Part shown: piece after piece, positions 25,585-36,633 of the stretch
Layout: each line of letters begins with the position of its first letter
How positions within the stretch are numbered: the stretch's first letter is position 1
Origin: Azadirachta indica
Lineage: Eukaryota > Streptophyta > Magnoliopsida > Sapindales > Meliaceae
Length of the DNA stretch: 64,000 bases
Direction: 5' to 3'
Assembly: GCA_022749755.1 (NCBI GenBank)
Contig: CM040441.1
Location: 2,236,741 to 2,300,740, forward strand
Notes under the pieces: generated by a model
Seen by the model: only the letters and a program-made list of their open reading frames with translations
Databases searched by the model: none
Told to the model about the DNA's origin: nothing
Position numbers and translations under genes: made by a program

Positions 25585-25860
25585 CAAATGGAAAGGACTT
25601 GAAGTCTCGGTGTGTGACATCAATGTCCTTCTCTGAAAACCTTTCAAACATGAATGAGTTTGGATTCAGCCATATATTTGAATCTCGAATAACTTGACTA
25701 ATACTTGTGCATTTTTGGGCACCCTGAAGCCACGAATGTCTACTTCAGTTTGTGCTTTAAATATGTGGCATGAGAAATGGACCTCTGGGAGGGGAACCGA
25801 AATATCTGTTTGACTATGGCCTGTGAATCAGAAAACTTTGAAACGGGCTGGATTCAGGGA
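25585..25860 (-). pseudogene. CYP76-like P450 exon 2 fragment (copy 3)
   Basis: The minus strand reads RDSNIWLNPNSFMFERFSEK then DIDVTHRDFKSFP in one frame, with upstream pieces equivalent to GFRVPKNAQ and the substrate-recognition loop before it. It aligns with exon 2 of the copies at 27989 and 34939 from after helix K to just before the heme loop. The Cys heme ligand and everything after it are lost, as is exon 1. Because it lies upstream (higher coordinates) of copy 2 exon 1, it must be a separate copy. Confidence 0.8.
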
Positions 25861-27988
25861 GCTTTCAAGCCTGCTGAACTAAGCAATAGGACCGCTTTTC
25901 CATTGAATTAAGAAAAGAGGCTCGTTTTGTGCTTGTTAATTGTTGGGTTCTACCCACACTAGAAAGATCAAAGTCAGCAATCACAGATCAGATGAGTGAG
26001 ATCTCACCCACGAATTACGCCTATAAAAGAGTCTAGTTGCCCGTATCCTTTCTCTTGTATCAAAGACAAGTTAAGTCGATTGCCTTGTAGCTCCGCTCAC
26101 TGCAACTTTGATTCTGTCTTAAACTAATCAAGGGGTGATCTTGTCTTATAGTGTTCGCTTTGAATCAATCTAACTCTGCTCGTGCTCTCTTTTTTAATAA
26201 TCAATACTATAGTGCTCACTTAGATAATCAGTCTGCACTTCTGCTACTGCCTTTCCTTCCCACTACATCTATCCCATTTTAAAAATAATTACTTTTATTT
26301 ATTTTTTATTTTACCAATTTGACCGGCAAGATTATATAATATATAAATATAGTATTGAGACGAGGTTTTAGAAAATGTGATTTCAATCGTGGGCGAGCAT
26401 TTTATTTTGTTAAGGACGATGGATGGATCTTTGTAATTCCATCGATCGAGAATGCAAAGGTAACTCTGTATTGTAGAGCATCACCTTGTTCATCTACATT
26501 TTAATTAAGTCTATTGTCTATACTCTTTAGAATTTTGCAAATGCAGTAGGCAAAAAATTTGACATCATGGCAAGTGTATTTCTTCCTGGAGGAGGCACCA
26601 CCGGAAGTTAAAAAAAAGGACGTGGGCTTTATAAATATATCTTTTTGTTTTTTCTTTTTCCTTTCTTCTTTTTTTTTTTTTTAATTTGCACCTTTATAAA
26701 AGCTAATTGGTGGTTTCTAGGAGGGAATGGTACATGAATATCTTTTTTTTGGGTCATTATTATAACTATTTAAACAAATTAAAATGAATATTGTTATAAA
26801 TTAAGATTATTGATGGCAAAAATAAGTTAATTTTGATGATTCCCTTGTACGTATGTTTGTGGTGACCGACGAGCGAAATGCTATAATTAATTTAAATCTA
26901 AAGCTAATGAAATTTAAGAGATAGCATAGAAAAAGTCTACGAGTTAAATTCATTTGTACATCTCAATTTTTATTTAATATTTTTCTTCATGAGTGTGATT
27001 CACAATTGATGTAACAAAATCCTAGGTCCTTCCTAACTTCGGAACTCCTATTAAAAAAAAAAAAAAGAATCCGTGATTTCGTGCATAATTTTCATTCGGC
27101 TTTGAAGAAGCTTGCAGATGATATTGATCGGTTTGATTAATGTTTAATTATTTCACAATAGAATATTTTGACGGTTAATTTCTTCAGTCACTATTACGAT
27201 TTTGGGCAAGATTGATGGGTTTTAAATTTTAAGAGCTCTAATATATATAAATATATTTACACACACACGTATGAAATGAGAAAAGGAAAAACTTTCAAAA
27301 TTCGAAGCTAACTTGGATACAAAAGGAGTTTAGTGGATCTTTCTCTAGTTAAGCCTAGTCATATATTGCTAAATCTAGCCATGTTAACTCTTTATATATT
27401 GCTAATATTGTCGTGATTTTAATTATATTATTATTATTATGCGCTTATGTACGTACATTTTATCTTCTTAACCACTGGATGGATCCACAGCATTGTTATA
27501 TTTTGAATTACGGGCATACATATAGGACAAGTTTGGCATACGGATCCACATTGAATCAATCAATCAAGGTCTTATACCTGGGCACTTTCTTCTTGTTGCA
27601 CTGAATAAAAATAATAAAATACATAAAAAAAAAATTGTATATGGGCAATGCTTTTCTCCTGATTTATGCAACTATACGAATATCTCTTGTATCTAAATTC
27701 GATCTTATTTGCACAGACAAAATGATTATATTTTTAGCCATTATTATATCATACTAAGTACAATAAAAATATTAAATTTATTACAATCACCAAATTCACC
27801 GGCGCACAAGAACTGATAGATTGATGTCTCTTTTGGACAGTATACAACTTATTTATTTTAACCATTAACAGAAACATCCTGAGAGGGAAACTATATTAAG
27901 GATAACAAACGCATGTTTAATTGCGCAAATTAAATGTCGTCACATTCCAAGCAATTTAACCTAGGGTCCCCAAGATTGGATTAAAGAG
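25861..27988. other. intergenic DNA with promoter-like and duplicated stretches
   Basis: No gene recognised. About 25940-26275 is less AT-rich and begins TGTTGGGTTC with a TATA-like CCTATAAAAG at about 26021; it could be a decayed LTR or promoter, unproven. Stretches 26980-27200 and 27595-27900 match 34190-34390 and 34545-34880, the 3' flank of the other near-intact P450 copy. Confidence 0.5.
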
Positions 27989-28606
27989 TCACACTTTAAC
28001 AGGAATAACCATCAGAGGTTCAGCCTTGTGTAATGTTTCGCCAAACTTCTCACTCATATCGATATCTTCGGGTTTCAAACCACCTGCAAGTTTCCAATCG
28101 AAGGTATAAATAAGCGATGCCAATATCAAATGCAGCATTCTGTGAGCCAACGATAAACCGGGACAAATCCTCTTTCCTGCTCCAAACGGAATAAGCTCAA
28201 AGTCTCGGCCTTTCACATCAATTTCGCTTTCTAGAAACCTTTCTGGCATAAATGAATATGCATTCGGCCATATGTTCGAATCTCGTCCCATGGCCCATAC
28301 ATTTGTAAATATTTGTGCATTTTTTGGCACCCGGAAGCCGAGGATATTTATTTCAGTTTCGGTTTTACGGGGTGCGAGAAATGGGCCTGGTGCGTGCAAC
28401 CGGAAGGTCTCTTTCACTATTGCCTGTAAGTAAGGGAACTTCGTAATCTCAAACTCTCCAACTTTGTCTATCCCTTCCTTCCCAAGTAATTCTCTAAGCT
28501 CTGCTTGAGCTTTTGCTAGTACTTCGGGGTTGCGTAGTAATTCCGTCATTGCCCACTCTACTGTCCTTGATGTGGAATCGATACCTCCAAAAAATAAGTC
28601 CTGATC

Positions 28607-28643
<37 letters not shown>

Positions 28644-29674
28644 ATAGTGTTAGAGGATACAATAAAAAGCACTCATAAAATTAAACGGAACTAAGGATAC
28701 AAATAATAAACCAGTTTCAAAATTTCATACCATTAATTTGAGTTATTAGTTCAGATAACTAGTACTCCTTACCAGAAGTAAATGTTTCATATCAGGCAAA
28801 CTGAATTCAGAATTATTTTCCTCAAGAAGATCCAGGAGTGCATCTAACACATCGTTGCTATCTTCAGCCTCAGTCGAAGAAGCCCTTAATTGTAACCTTT
28901 CATTGATGATACCATCAAATATTGTTAATACTTTGTCAAAGTAACCAGTCAGCCGTTTGCGTGATCCTTGTGGGTCAAGAAATCGAAGGAGTGGGAAAAA
29001 ATCTGCAACATTAGGACTCCCAATTTCTTCCATCACGCCATGCCAAGCTCGTTAAAAGTTTGAGATGTATGAGAATGATAATGAGCTAAATCAATAGAGA
29101 ATAAAGTGTATGATATAGAATTAAGAATTGCAGTAAAGGCAGCTTGACCAATATCAACAGCACAACCACTATTGCAATTCTCTTGAAGATAGTCTAGTAG
29201 TTGTTGAATCTTTTTCCGGCGCATAGATTGGTTGGCGTCCAGGCGTTTACTGGTGAACATTTGAACAGCGCAAACTTTCCTAAGATTCTTCCAAGCAGGT
29301 GACACAGCTGGCAGCCATGCAATGGAAACCTTGTGGTGGTCAAGTGCTCGAAGGCTATCTGGGATTGGTCTGCCAGACACGACTTGATCGTGTGTGTGGA
29401 ATACTTCTTTGGCCATTTCTGGAGAGGAAATAACTATGGTGGTTAAGCTACCTAGCTTGAGAGTCATTATGGGCCCATAAGTTTTTGAGAGTTTAGTAAG
29501 TGTTTCATGAGGCTTTTTTCCAAGCTCGAGAATGTTTCCGATTATCGGATAAGGCCGGGGCCCCGGGGGCAAGCTAGTTGCCCGACTAAATTTCCGAGCA
29601 GCTAGAGTCTTGGTTAGGAAATGAAAACAAGCCCACATAAAGGATATTAGAAGCATTAGAGATAGGTTGTCCAT
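27989..29674 (-). pseudogene. CYP76-like cytochrome P450, near-intact with one frameshift (copy 4)
   Basis: Microsomal monooxygenase of the CYP76 type; relatives oxidise monoterpenols such as geraniol, but the substrate here is unknown. Exon 1 29674-28773, intron, exon 2 28600-27989; about 504 residues if read through, the usual length. Seen: N-terminal anchor, SLPPGPRPYPIIGN hinge, WKNLRKVCAVQMF (helix C), I-helix FFGGIDSTSRTVEW, KETFRL (ExxR), MPERFLESE, heme loop FGAGKRICPGL, C-terminus PLMVIPVKV. One base is missing near 29040-29046 compared with copy 5 (FNELAHGV region), so exon 1 stops early at about residue 214. Apart from that, every motif is intact. This is either a recent pseudogene or a sequencing error. 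A TATA-like box lies about 100 bp upstream. Confidence 0.9.
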
Positions 29675-29771
29675 TTTCACAAGTGCAGATGGCAACGGGG
29701 GAGAAAAAAATAAAAAATAATTAAAAAATTGTTTTAATTTAATTGAGAATTTCAATATATATATATATATA

Positions 29772-29781
29772 TATTTATATA
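29772..29781 (-). promoter_or_regulatory. TATA-like box of P450 copy 4
   Basis: CTATATAAAT on the minus strand, about 100 bp before the ATG, next to a (TA)n run (29755-29773) that makes the call less secure. Confidence 0.4.
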
Positions 29782-31023
29782 GTCTCCATATATAACTTCT
29801 CTTCTTGTCTCGTCCACGCATTTAAACCAGAATGTGCTGTGAAATTGAGTTGGTAAACTAATTAAATTTATCCACTGTTACCCCAGTTTGCTTTAATTGG
29901 ATGAATTTAACTAGTATTTGGTAATTAAATATATTTGTTTTTTTTTTTAACTTAAATCAACAAAATTTTAAGATAAGGTTTGAGTAATTTTATCAATTTT
30001 TTTATAAAAATATGTTGTCTTGCAAATACTTATATATTTACTTTTCAAAAAATTAACTAAATTATGTTCATATAGTTTTTATTTATGCTTTTGTGTCAAA
30101 ATTATTTTATTCCGTCACGTCTGATTATATAGTTAACATTTATTATTTACAAGGATACAAATATAAAAGTATTAATTTTTTTTTTTTTATTTTTAAATTC
30201 CTTAATATTTGTATTTATATTTGAATGCAAGAAATAAATATATAATTTAGATTCAAAATTCAAATATACTTAGATTTTAGATTTTTAGATTTTCAGTTAA
30301 AAAATAAGTACTACTTGGTATCTATTTGCTTTTGTTAAAATGGTCTTTTTTTTGCTAATGATAAAAATCTCCTTTTCTTCATATCGTTTTATTGACATCG
30401 GAGGTATGATTTTGAAAATTAAAGAAAAATCTATTTTTTAATTTTATTATGAGAAACCTAAATTTTAAATTTTTTAAAAGCTTAAATTATGTGAAATATC
30501 TTTATTTATTTTAAACATTTTACATTATTTCCTCGTAGCACAACTTTTAAAACTTGTTTACTAAATTTGTTGGCAAAAATAATTTAATTTTAAGACACCC
30601 TTCAGCATTGGCAACTAAAAAAGAGTGAGTTGCTCTAATTTCTTTATGAAAATTTAAAGGTAATGGACTTTATGAGATAGAATACCAAAGTTTTCTCTTT
30701 GAAATTAATTTGTCATCCTCAATATTTTTTTTTTTCTCCTTGGTGCATTGATATTCAACAAGCGATGTAACAAAAGAAAAATTGCTATTGAAGGCACCAA
30801 ATGTTTTCTAATATAATTGATATCTAGACTTTAAGTCTATGTTGATGGTCTGATTCTTATATTAACTTAAATTAAGAAATTGACAAGTACTCCTTAAAGT
30901 ATAGAGAAATAGATAGATACCTGTAACATTTGTATAAAAAATATATATCTATGGAGTTTGAATAAAAGTACACATTTTCTTAATTAATTAAATAAAAAAG
31001 TTCTTAAATTATATTGTTGTTTT
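29782..31023. other. AT-rich intergenic DNA with a duplicated segment
   Basis: No gene. About 30625-30780 (ending at CAACAAGCGATGTAACAAAA) matches 34060-34215, part of the flank of P450 copy 5, showing that the local duplications were more complex than one unit. Confidence 0.55.
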
Positions 31024-32851
31024 GGGTGATGACATATTTACTATCACTGTTCTAATCTATATAATTGTAGTTCTCTGTAAAATTATTTTTAAACTCTTAA
31101 TTAGGCAGATATCTCCCTTAACTTTTATTTCTTTAGTTAACCTATTAGCTTATTATCATTTGTATCTCTGGAATTTTTTAAAATAACAATACAATATATT
31201 TTTCAATTAATTATAATAATTTGCTCTTTATTTTAATATTTTTCACAATATATTTCTTTTAACTATAACAATTGTAGTCTCTTTTTTAATACTTTTTACA
31301 ATCTACCGAAAACTAAATAAATTCTTTTAATTTATTATTTCAATAAAAAATTTTAAAATGTATAATTATTAAAAAAATTCAAACAAATGAATTAAATCAA
31401 ACTCATATATAAAATATTTCGAACTCTTTTCTTTTACTTTTTGAGTAATAATTTGTTATTTAATTATTAAAATTCTTTAATTGAAACATTTTTTAACATT
31501 TTACTTTTATAAATAATATATTTATTTAAAAAATTATATTTAATTCATTATATTTTCTTTACAAAATTATAAAAATATAAACAATAAACACATGGTATCT
31601 TTAATTCACCCCAACTATTATTAAAAAACATTTAAACCGCCCCCAACTTTCACAAAAGTCTTCACTTCACCCCTAAACATTAACTTATACTATTATTTTA
31701 AATAAGAAAAGGGTAAAATCATAATTTTATAATTTGAAATTAATAAAAATAATTTTTCCCTTCTCTCTCATCTTCTTCCTCCTCTTCTTTTCTTTTCTTC
31801 TCCCGTTTATGTTTTTTTTTTCCCAAATTTATCATGGCTGCCTATGCCAACCATTGAAGGCTACTTGCTACAACCATCAATGGCTGCCTATAGCAACCAT
31901 GGAAGGAAGAAGAAGGAAAAAAAATAGGGAAAGAAGAACAAATTAATTTTGAATTTATTAGGAGTAAAATTGTATTTTCACAAATTAATTGCGGTCAACT
32001 GTTATAGTTAATAGTCAAAGTTAACGTTTGGGATGGAGTGAGAACTTTTGTAAAAGTTAGGGACAAGTTGATGTTTGTCAATAATAATGCGGGTAAACTG
32101 AATATTGCCCATATATAATATTATGTATTTACATATAGTACAAAATAAAAATAAAAAAATTTTTTCTATAATTTTAATTAAACATAAATTTTATTAGTTA
32201 ATAAGAATATAAAATATATTTGATTACTAATTTTTTTATTAAAATATGACACTAAATTTTTTTATACTTTTTATTTATATTTTAATAATTCTTCTTAGGA
32301 AAATATAATGAATTTAATATAATCTTTTAATAAAAAAATATTATATATAAGAATAAAATGTTAAAATATGTTTCAAAATTTTTTAATAATTAAATATCAA
32401 ATTTCTTAAAAAAAAAAATTATAAATATTTTAGTATACGAGTTTAATCTAATTCATTATTTAAATTTTTTAATAATAATTTTTTAATAATAGTATTTTAT
32501 ATTCCAAATTTTTATTGAAATAATAAATTAAAAAATTCTTTTATTCTTGAGTATATTGTGAAAAATAGTAAAATAGGAATTAAATTATTATAATTAAAAA
32601 AATTACATTATGAAAAAAAAAATTAAATGGAGACCAAATTGTTATAATTAAATAAAATATTATATTAGCTTCTTTTATAAATGTTTAGAGATACAAATGA
32701 TGATAAATTAACTAGTCAACTAATAGAAATAAAAGTTATTGTGGGATATTTGTTTATTTGCCCAATCGTAAAAGGATTATTTATCTTTTTCTAAACATTA
32801 AGGGATATCTGTCTATTCAGCCAAACGTTAGGAGATATTTATCATTATCCC
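31024..32851. mobile_element. foldback element ~1.8 kb with nested MITE
   Basis: Long imperfect inverted repeat. For example AATTATAATAATTTG, then TTTTTCACAATATA near 31208-31252, is mirrored near 32556-32602; ATTTGTATCTCT near 31159 is mirrored near 32689. The outer ends start GGGTGATGACATATT (left) and the complement of GGGATAATGATAAATAT (right). The centre is occupied by another element (31594-32110). No transposase; target duplication not resolved. Confidence 0.65.
31594..32110. mobile_element. MITE nested in the 1.8 kb foldback
   Basis: Terminal inverted repeats of about 90 bp: CCGCCCCCAACTTTCACAAA on the left against the complement reading TTGTCCCTAACTTTTACAAA on the right, followed by AACATTAACTT / AACGTTAACTT. 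The loop is pyrimidine-rich with repeated GGCTGCCTAT(A/G)(G/C)CAACCAT. The small open frame inside (31734-31946) is low-complexity and unlikely to be a gene. Confidence 0.7.
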
Positions 32852-33232
32852 TTCTAAAAATTGTATGTAATAACTAATATGATTTTAAATAATAAATATA
32901 AAATTGCACAATTTATCACATGTAGAAATCACATTTAATTTACATAGAAAAATGTATAGAAATTTGAAATATGTAGCATTCCAAGTAATTGTGGTTGCTA
33001 GCTCTTGGAGACCATTAATAAATTTAGAAGTCCATTTAATGTAAAGAACTAATTACCTTTTGTGTCAATTCATATATCTATCTATTGATTTATATGATGA
33101 CATAAATGAGCAATAATTTTTCTTAAGAAATAAACATACCGCTGAGCTGGTGGACGCCTTTGGTGATGACCTCATGCATATATAAATGTTGATAGAAAAT
33201 TTAATAACTTATATAATCAGGAGACAAACAAT
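32852..33232. other. AT-rich DNA, nothing recognised
   Basis: No gene or repeat identified. Confidence 0.45.
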
Positions 33233-33895
33233 AGTGCATGACTCGAGGATCCTACCATCACACATTGCGTCCACCATCACACGAGGGTCCTACCATTAGA
33301 TGTGTGAGAGATGCAAAGCGTGGATAAGATGCAAGGATCTGACCATTAGATGCGTGAGAGGGTAAAGGAACAAAAAAACAAGAATCTCACCATTACGCAA
33401 AGTGTGGATCAGATGCGTGAGAGGGTAAAGAAATAAAGTAATAAGGATTCCACCATCACACGAAGCATGGATCACATGTGTGAGAAGGACACGAAGTATT
33501 GATCAGATGCGTAAGAGGGTAAGGAAACAAAAGAACAAGGATCTCATCATCATGCAAAGCATGGATCAGATGCGTGAAAAGGTAAAGAAACAAGTCACGC
33601 AAAGTATAGATCAGATGTGTAAGACGGGTAAAAGAACAAGTCATGCAAAGTGTAAATCAAATGCGTGTAAGGGTAAAGAAACTAAAGAACAAGGATTCCA
33701 CCATCATGTGAAACATGGATCACGATCATATGCGTGAGAAGATAAAGGAACAAGTCACGCGAAGTATGGATAAGATGTGTAAGAAGGGTAAAAGAACAAG
33801 TCACGTGAAGTGTAGATCAAATGCGTAGTGTAGATCAGATGCGTGAGAGGGTAAAGAAATAAATCACACAAAGTGTGGAAGGAACAGAGTAAAGA
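33233..33895. repeat. degenerate minisatellite
   Basis: Around ten imperfect copies of a unit of roughly 45-85 bp whose core is GTGGATCAGATGCGTGAGAG followed by GGTAAAGGAACAA, with optional GGATTCCACCATCACACGAA segments. Less AT-rich than its surroundings. Open frames crossing it only reflect the repeat. Confidence 0.85.
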
Positions 33896-34938
33896 TTCCA
33901 CTATTGCTAGAGTATCGAGTTTTAATACTATGTTAAAAATAAGTTCGAGTAAAATTCAATTTAAAAGATAATTCAAGGAATAAGGGTATTCAATCCATAT
34001 ATAAAAAAGATAACAGTCTAGTATAATGGCGATGTAAGACAGTTAATAAATGAAAGAGTGAACTACTGTAATTTCTTTATGAAAATCTAAAGGTATTGGA
34101 ATTTAAGAGATAAAATACCAAAATTTTCTGTTTGAAATTAATTTTTCATTCTAAATATTTAAATTTTTTCCTTCTTGGTGGATTGAGATTCAACAAGCGA
34201 TGTAACAAAATCCAGGTAATCAAGGTCCGCGTCTTCGACGATCGAACCCATAAAACATAACAAAATCTCTGATTCCCTGAATCATCTGGCTTTGAAAAGC
34301 TTTGCAGAATGAATTAATTTTTTAATTATTTGATAATGGAATAATTTTTATAATCACTTCATTAAGTTACTATCACTGTAAACGGGATTCGCCCACGTGT
34401 GTGAATGAAAACAAACGCTACGTTAATATGACCATTAACTGCAGCAATAACGATAGCCAAGATAACATTTCAAGGTTAAGTTCAACAGAACGGTCTACAC
34501 TGGATTAATTTATTCAAAGTCCTGTTTTAGTACTTTGATCTTCTTTGCCTTGCATTATATGGAATAAAAATAGAAAAATAAAATTCTATTTGGTCAATGC
34601 TTGTGCCCATGCAACCATACAAATCTCTCCTACTTTTGAGTTCTCATTTGACAGACAAAAAAAAAAAAAAAAAAAGGGAAGATTTTGCCAACATATCACA
34701 GTCAAACACAATACAATATTAAATTCATCACAATCCGAAACATTTCACCAAACGTGTAGATTGGTGCTCTCTCTTGGGCAGTATTCAAATATTCTCTTTT
34801 TTATTTTATTTTACCATTAACGGAATGATGCTGAGAGGAAAAGAAAAGGTAACAAACATATTTTTTATTATTTATTGTGGAAATTATGTCATCATCGCAT
34901 TCCGGGTAACTAATCTATCATGGCATGGATGAAAGAAG
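33896..34938. repeat. 3' flank of P450 copy 5, duplicated at copy 4
   Basis: Segments 34190-34390 and 34545-34880 match 26980-27200 and 27595-27900 with moderate divergence, including GATGTAACAAAATCC and a block ending ACCATTAACGGAA. This shows the P450 copies arose by duplication of a segment larger than the coding region. A poly(A) run is at about 34657-34675. Confidence 0.6.
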
Positions 34939-36633
34939 TCACACCTTGACAGGAATAATCATAAGAGGTTCAGCCTTGTGTAATGTTTCGCCAAATATTT
35001 CATTCATATCGATGTCTTCTAGTTTCAAACCATTGGCAAGTTTCCAATCGAAGAAGCATAAATAAGTGCTGCCAGTATCAAGTGCAACATTCTGTGAGCC
35101 AACGGCAAGCCAGGACAAATCCTCTTTCCAGCTCCAAAGGGAATGAGCTCATAGTCTCGGCCTTTCACATCAATTTCACTCCCTAAAAACCTTTCAGGAG
35201 TAAATGAGTTTGCATCCGGCCACACGTTTGAGTCTCGTCCCATAGCCCATACATTCGCAAATATTTGTGCATTTTTGGGCACCCTGAAACCGAGGATGTT
35301 TAGATCAGTTTCGGTTTTACGAGGACCCAGAAAGGGGCCTGGTGGGTGCAACCGGAAGGTCTCTTTCACTATTGCCTGTAAGTAAGGGAACTTTGTAATC
35401 TCAAACTCTACAACTTTCTCTATCCCATCCTTCCCAAGTAATTCTCTAATCTCGTTCTGAGCTTTTGCTAGTATCTCGGGGTTGCGCAGTAATTCTGTCA
35501 TCGCCCATTCTACTGTCCTTGATGTGGAATCAATACCTCCAAAAAATAAGTCCTGATATATAGAATAGCTTTAGGGGATAAGGTAAAAAGATATAAACAT
35601 AAAAGGAAAAATCTCGTGAAATTAGATGAAATTAAGGATGCATAAAATTAAAAAAAAAAAAAAAAAATACAATAACGAACCAGTTTTAAATTTCAGAAGG
35701 TATTAGTTCAAATAACTACTCCTTAATTACCAGAAGCAGATGTCTCATATCAGTAAAACTGAATTCAGAAGTATTTTCTTCTTCAAGAAGATCTAGAAGG
35801 GCATCTAACACATCGTTGCTCTCTTTAGACTTGGTCGAAGAAGCCCTTGCTTGCAACCTGTCATTGATGATACCATCAAATATTTTTAAAACTCCACCAA
35901 AATAACCGGCCAGCCGTTTGCGAGATCCCTGTGGATCAAAAATTCGGAGGGCCGGGAAAAAATCTGCAACATTAGGACTCCCAATTTCTTTCATCACGCC
36001 GTGTGCAAGCTCGTTAAAAGTTTGAGACATATGAGAATGATAATGAGCTAAATCAATAGAGAATAAAGTATATGATATAGAATTAAGAATTGCAGTAAAG
36101 GCCGCTTGACCAATATCAACAGCAGAACCACTATCGCAATTTTCTTGCAGATAGTCTAGTAGTTCTTGCACCTTTTTCTTGCGCATGGATTGGGTGGCGT
36201 CCAGCTGTTTTTTGGAGAACATTTGAACAGCGCAAACTTTCCTAAGATTCCTCCAAGTAGTTGAACCAGCTGGTAGCCATGCCATGGAAACTTTGTGGTG
36301 GTCAAGTGCTCGAAGGCTATCCGGGATTGGTCTGTTAGACACGACCTGATCATGTGTGTGGAATATTTCTTTAGCCACATCTGGAGAGGACATGACTATG
36401 GTGGTTAAGCTACCCAGCTTGAGGGTCATTATGGGACCATAAGTTTTTGAGAGTTTAGTAAATGTTTCATGAGGCTTGTTTCCAAGCTGCAGAATGTTTC
36501 CGATGATAGGATAAGGCCGGGGTCCTGGTGGCAGGTTCCCCTGACCAGATTTCCGAGCGACTAAACTCCTGGTTAGGAAATGAATGCAAGCCCATAGAAA
36601 GGATAGTAGAAGCAGTAGAGACAGAGTATCCAT
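34939..36633 (-). pseudogene. CYP76-like cytochrome P450, near-intact with a C-terminal frameshift (copy 5)
   Basis: Exon 1 36633-35731 (903 nt, 301 codons, fully open), GT donor, intron of about 180 bp, exon 2 35552-34939. Motifs in order: anchor MDTLSLLLLLSFLWACIHFL, NLPPGPRPYPIIGN, WRNLRKVCAVQMF, I-helix FFGGIDSTSRTVEW, KETFRL, TPERFLGSE, FGAGKRICPGL. Close to residue 463, 2 nt more than in copy 4 (CTTCTTCG for CTTCG, about 35053) shift the frame: the protein would end LIYASSIGNLPMV instead of continuing into a segment that is still readable in the other frame down to PLMIIPVKV and a TGA at 34939. Exon 2 is 614 nt against 612 in copy 4, which fits. Loss of the last 35 or so residues would probably harm folding of the P450 C-terminal loop, but I infer this. 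The substrate is unknown. Confidence 0.9.

Noticed and set aside
25940..26275. Possible LTR or viral-type promoter with TATA box
   Set aside because: TGTTGGG start and TATA-like motif only; no matching end or target duplication, and no coding sequence nearby.
31734..31946. 70-codon frame starting with a hydrophobic stretch
   Set aside because: It is a pyrimidine-rich MITE loop; low complexity, no family match.
33480..33737. 85-codon open frame with repeated DQMR motifs
   Set aside because: It is the translation of the minisatellite; opposite-strand frames are open too.
33233..33895. CRISPR-like appearance of short repeats
   Set aside because: Repeats are degenerate, spacers are not unique, unit length varies, and the genome is a plant nuclear one.
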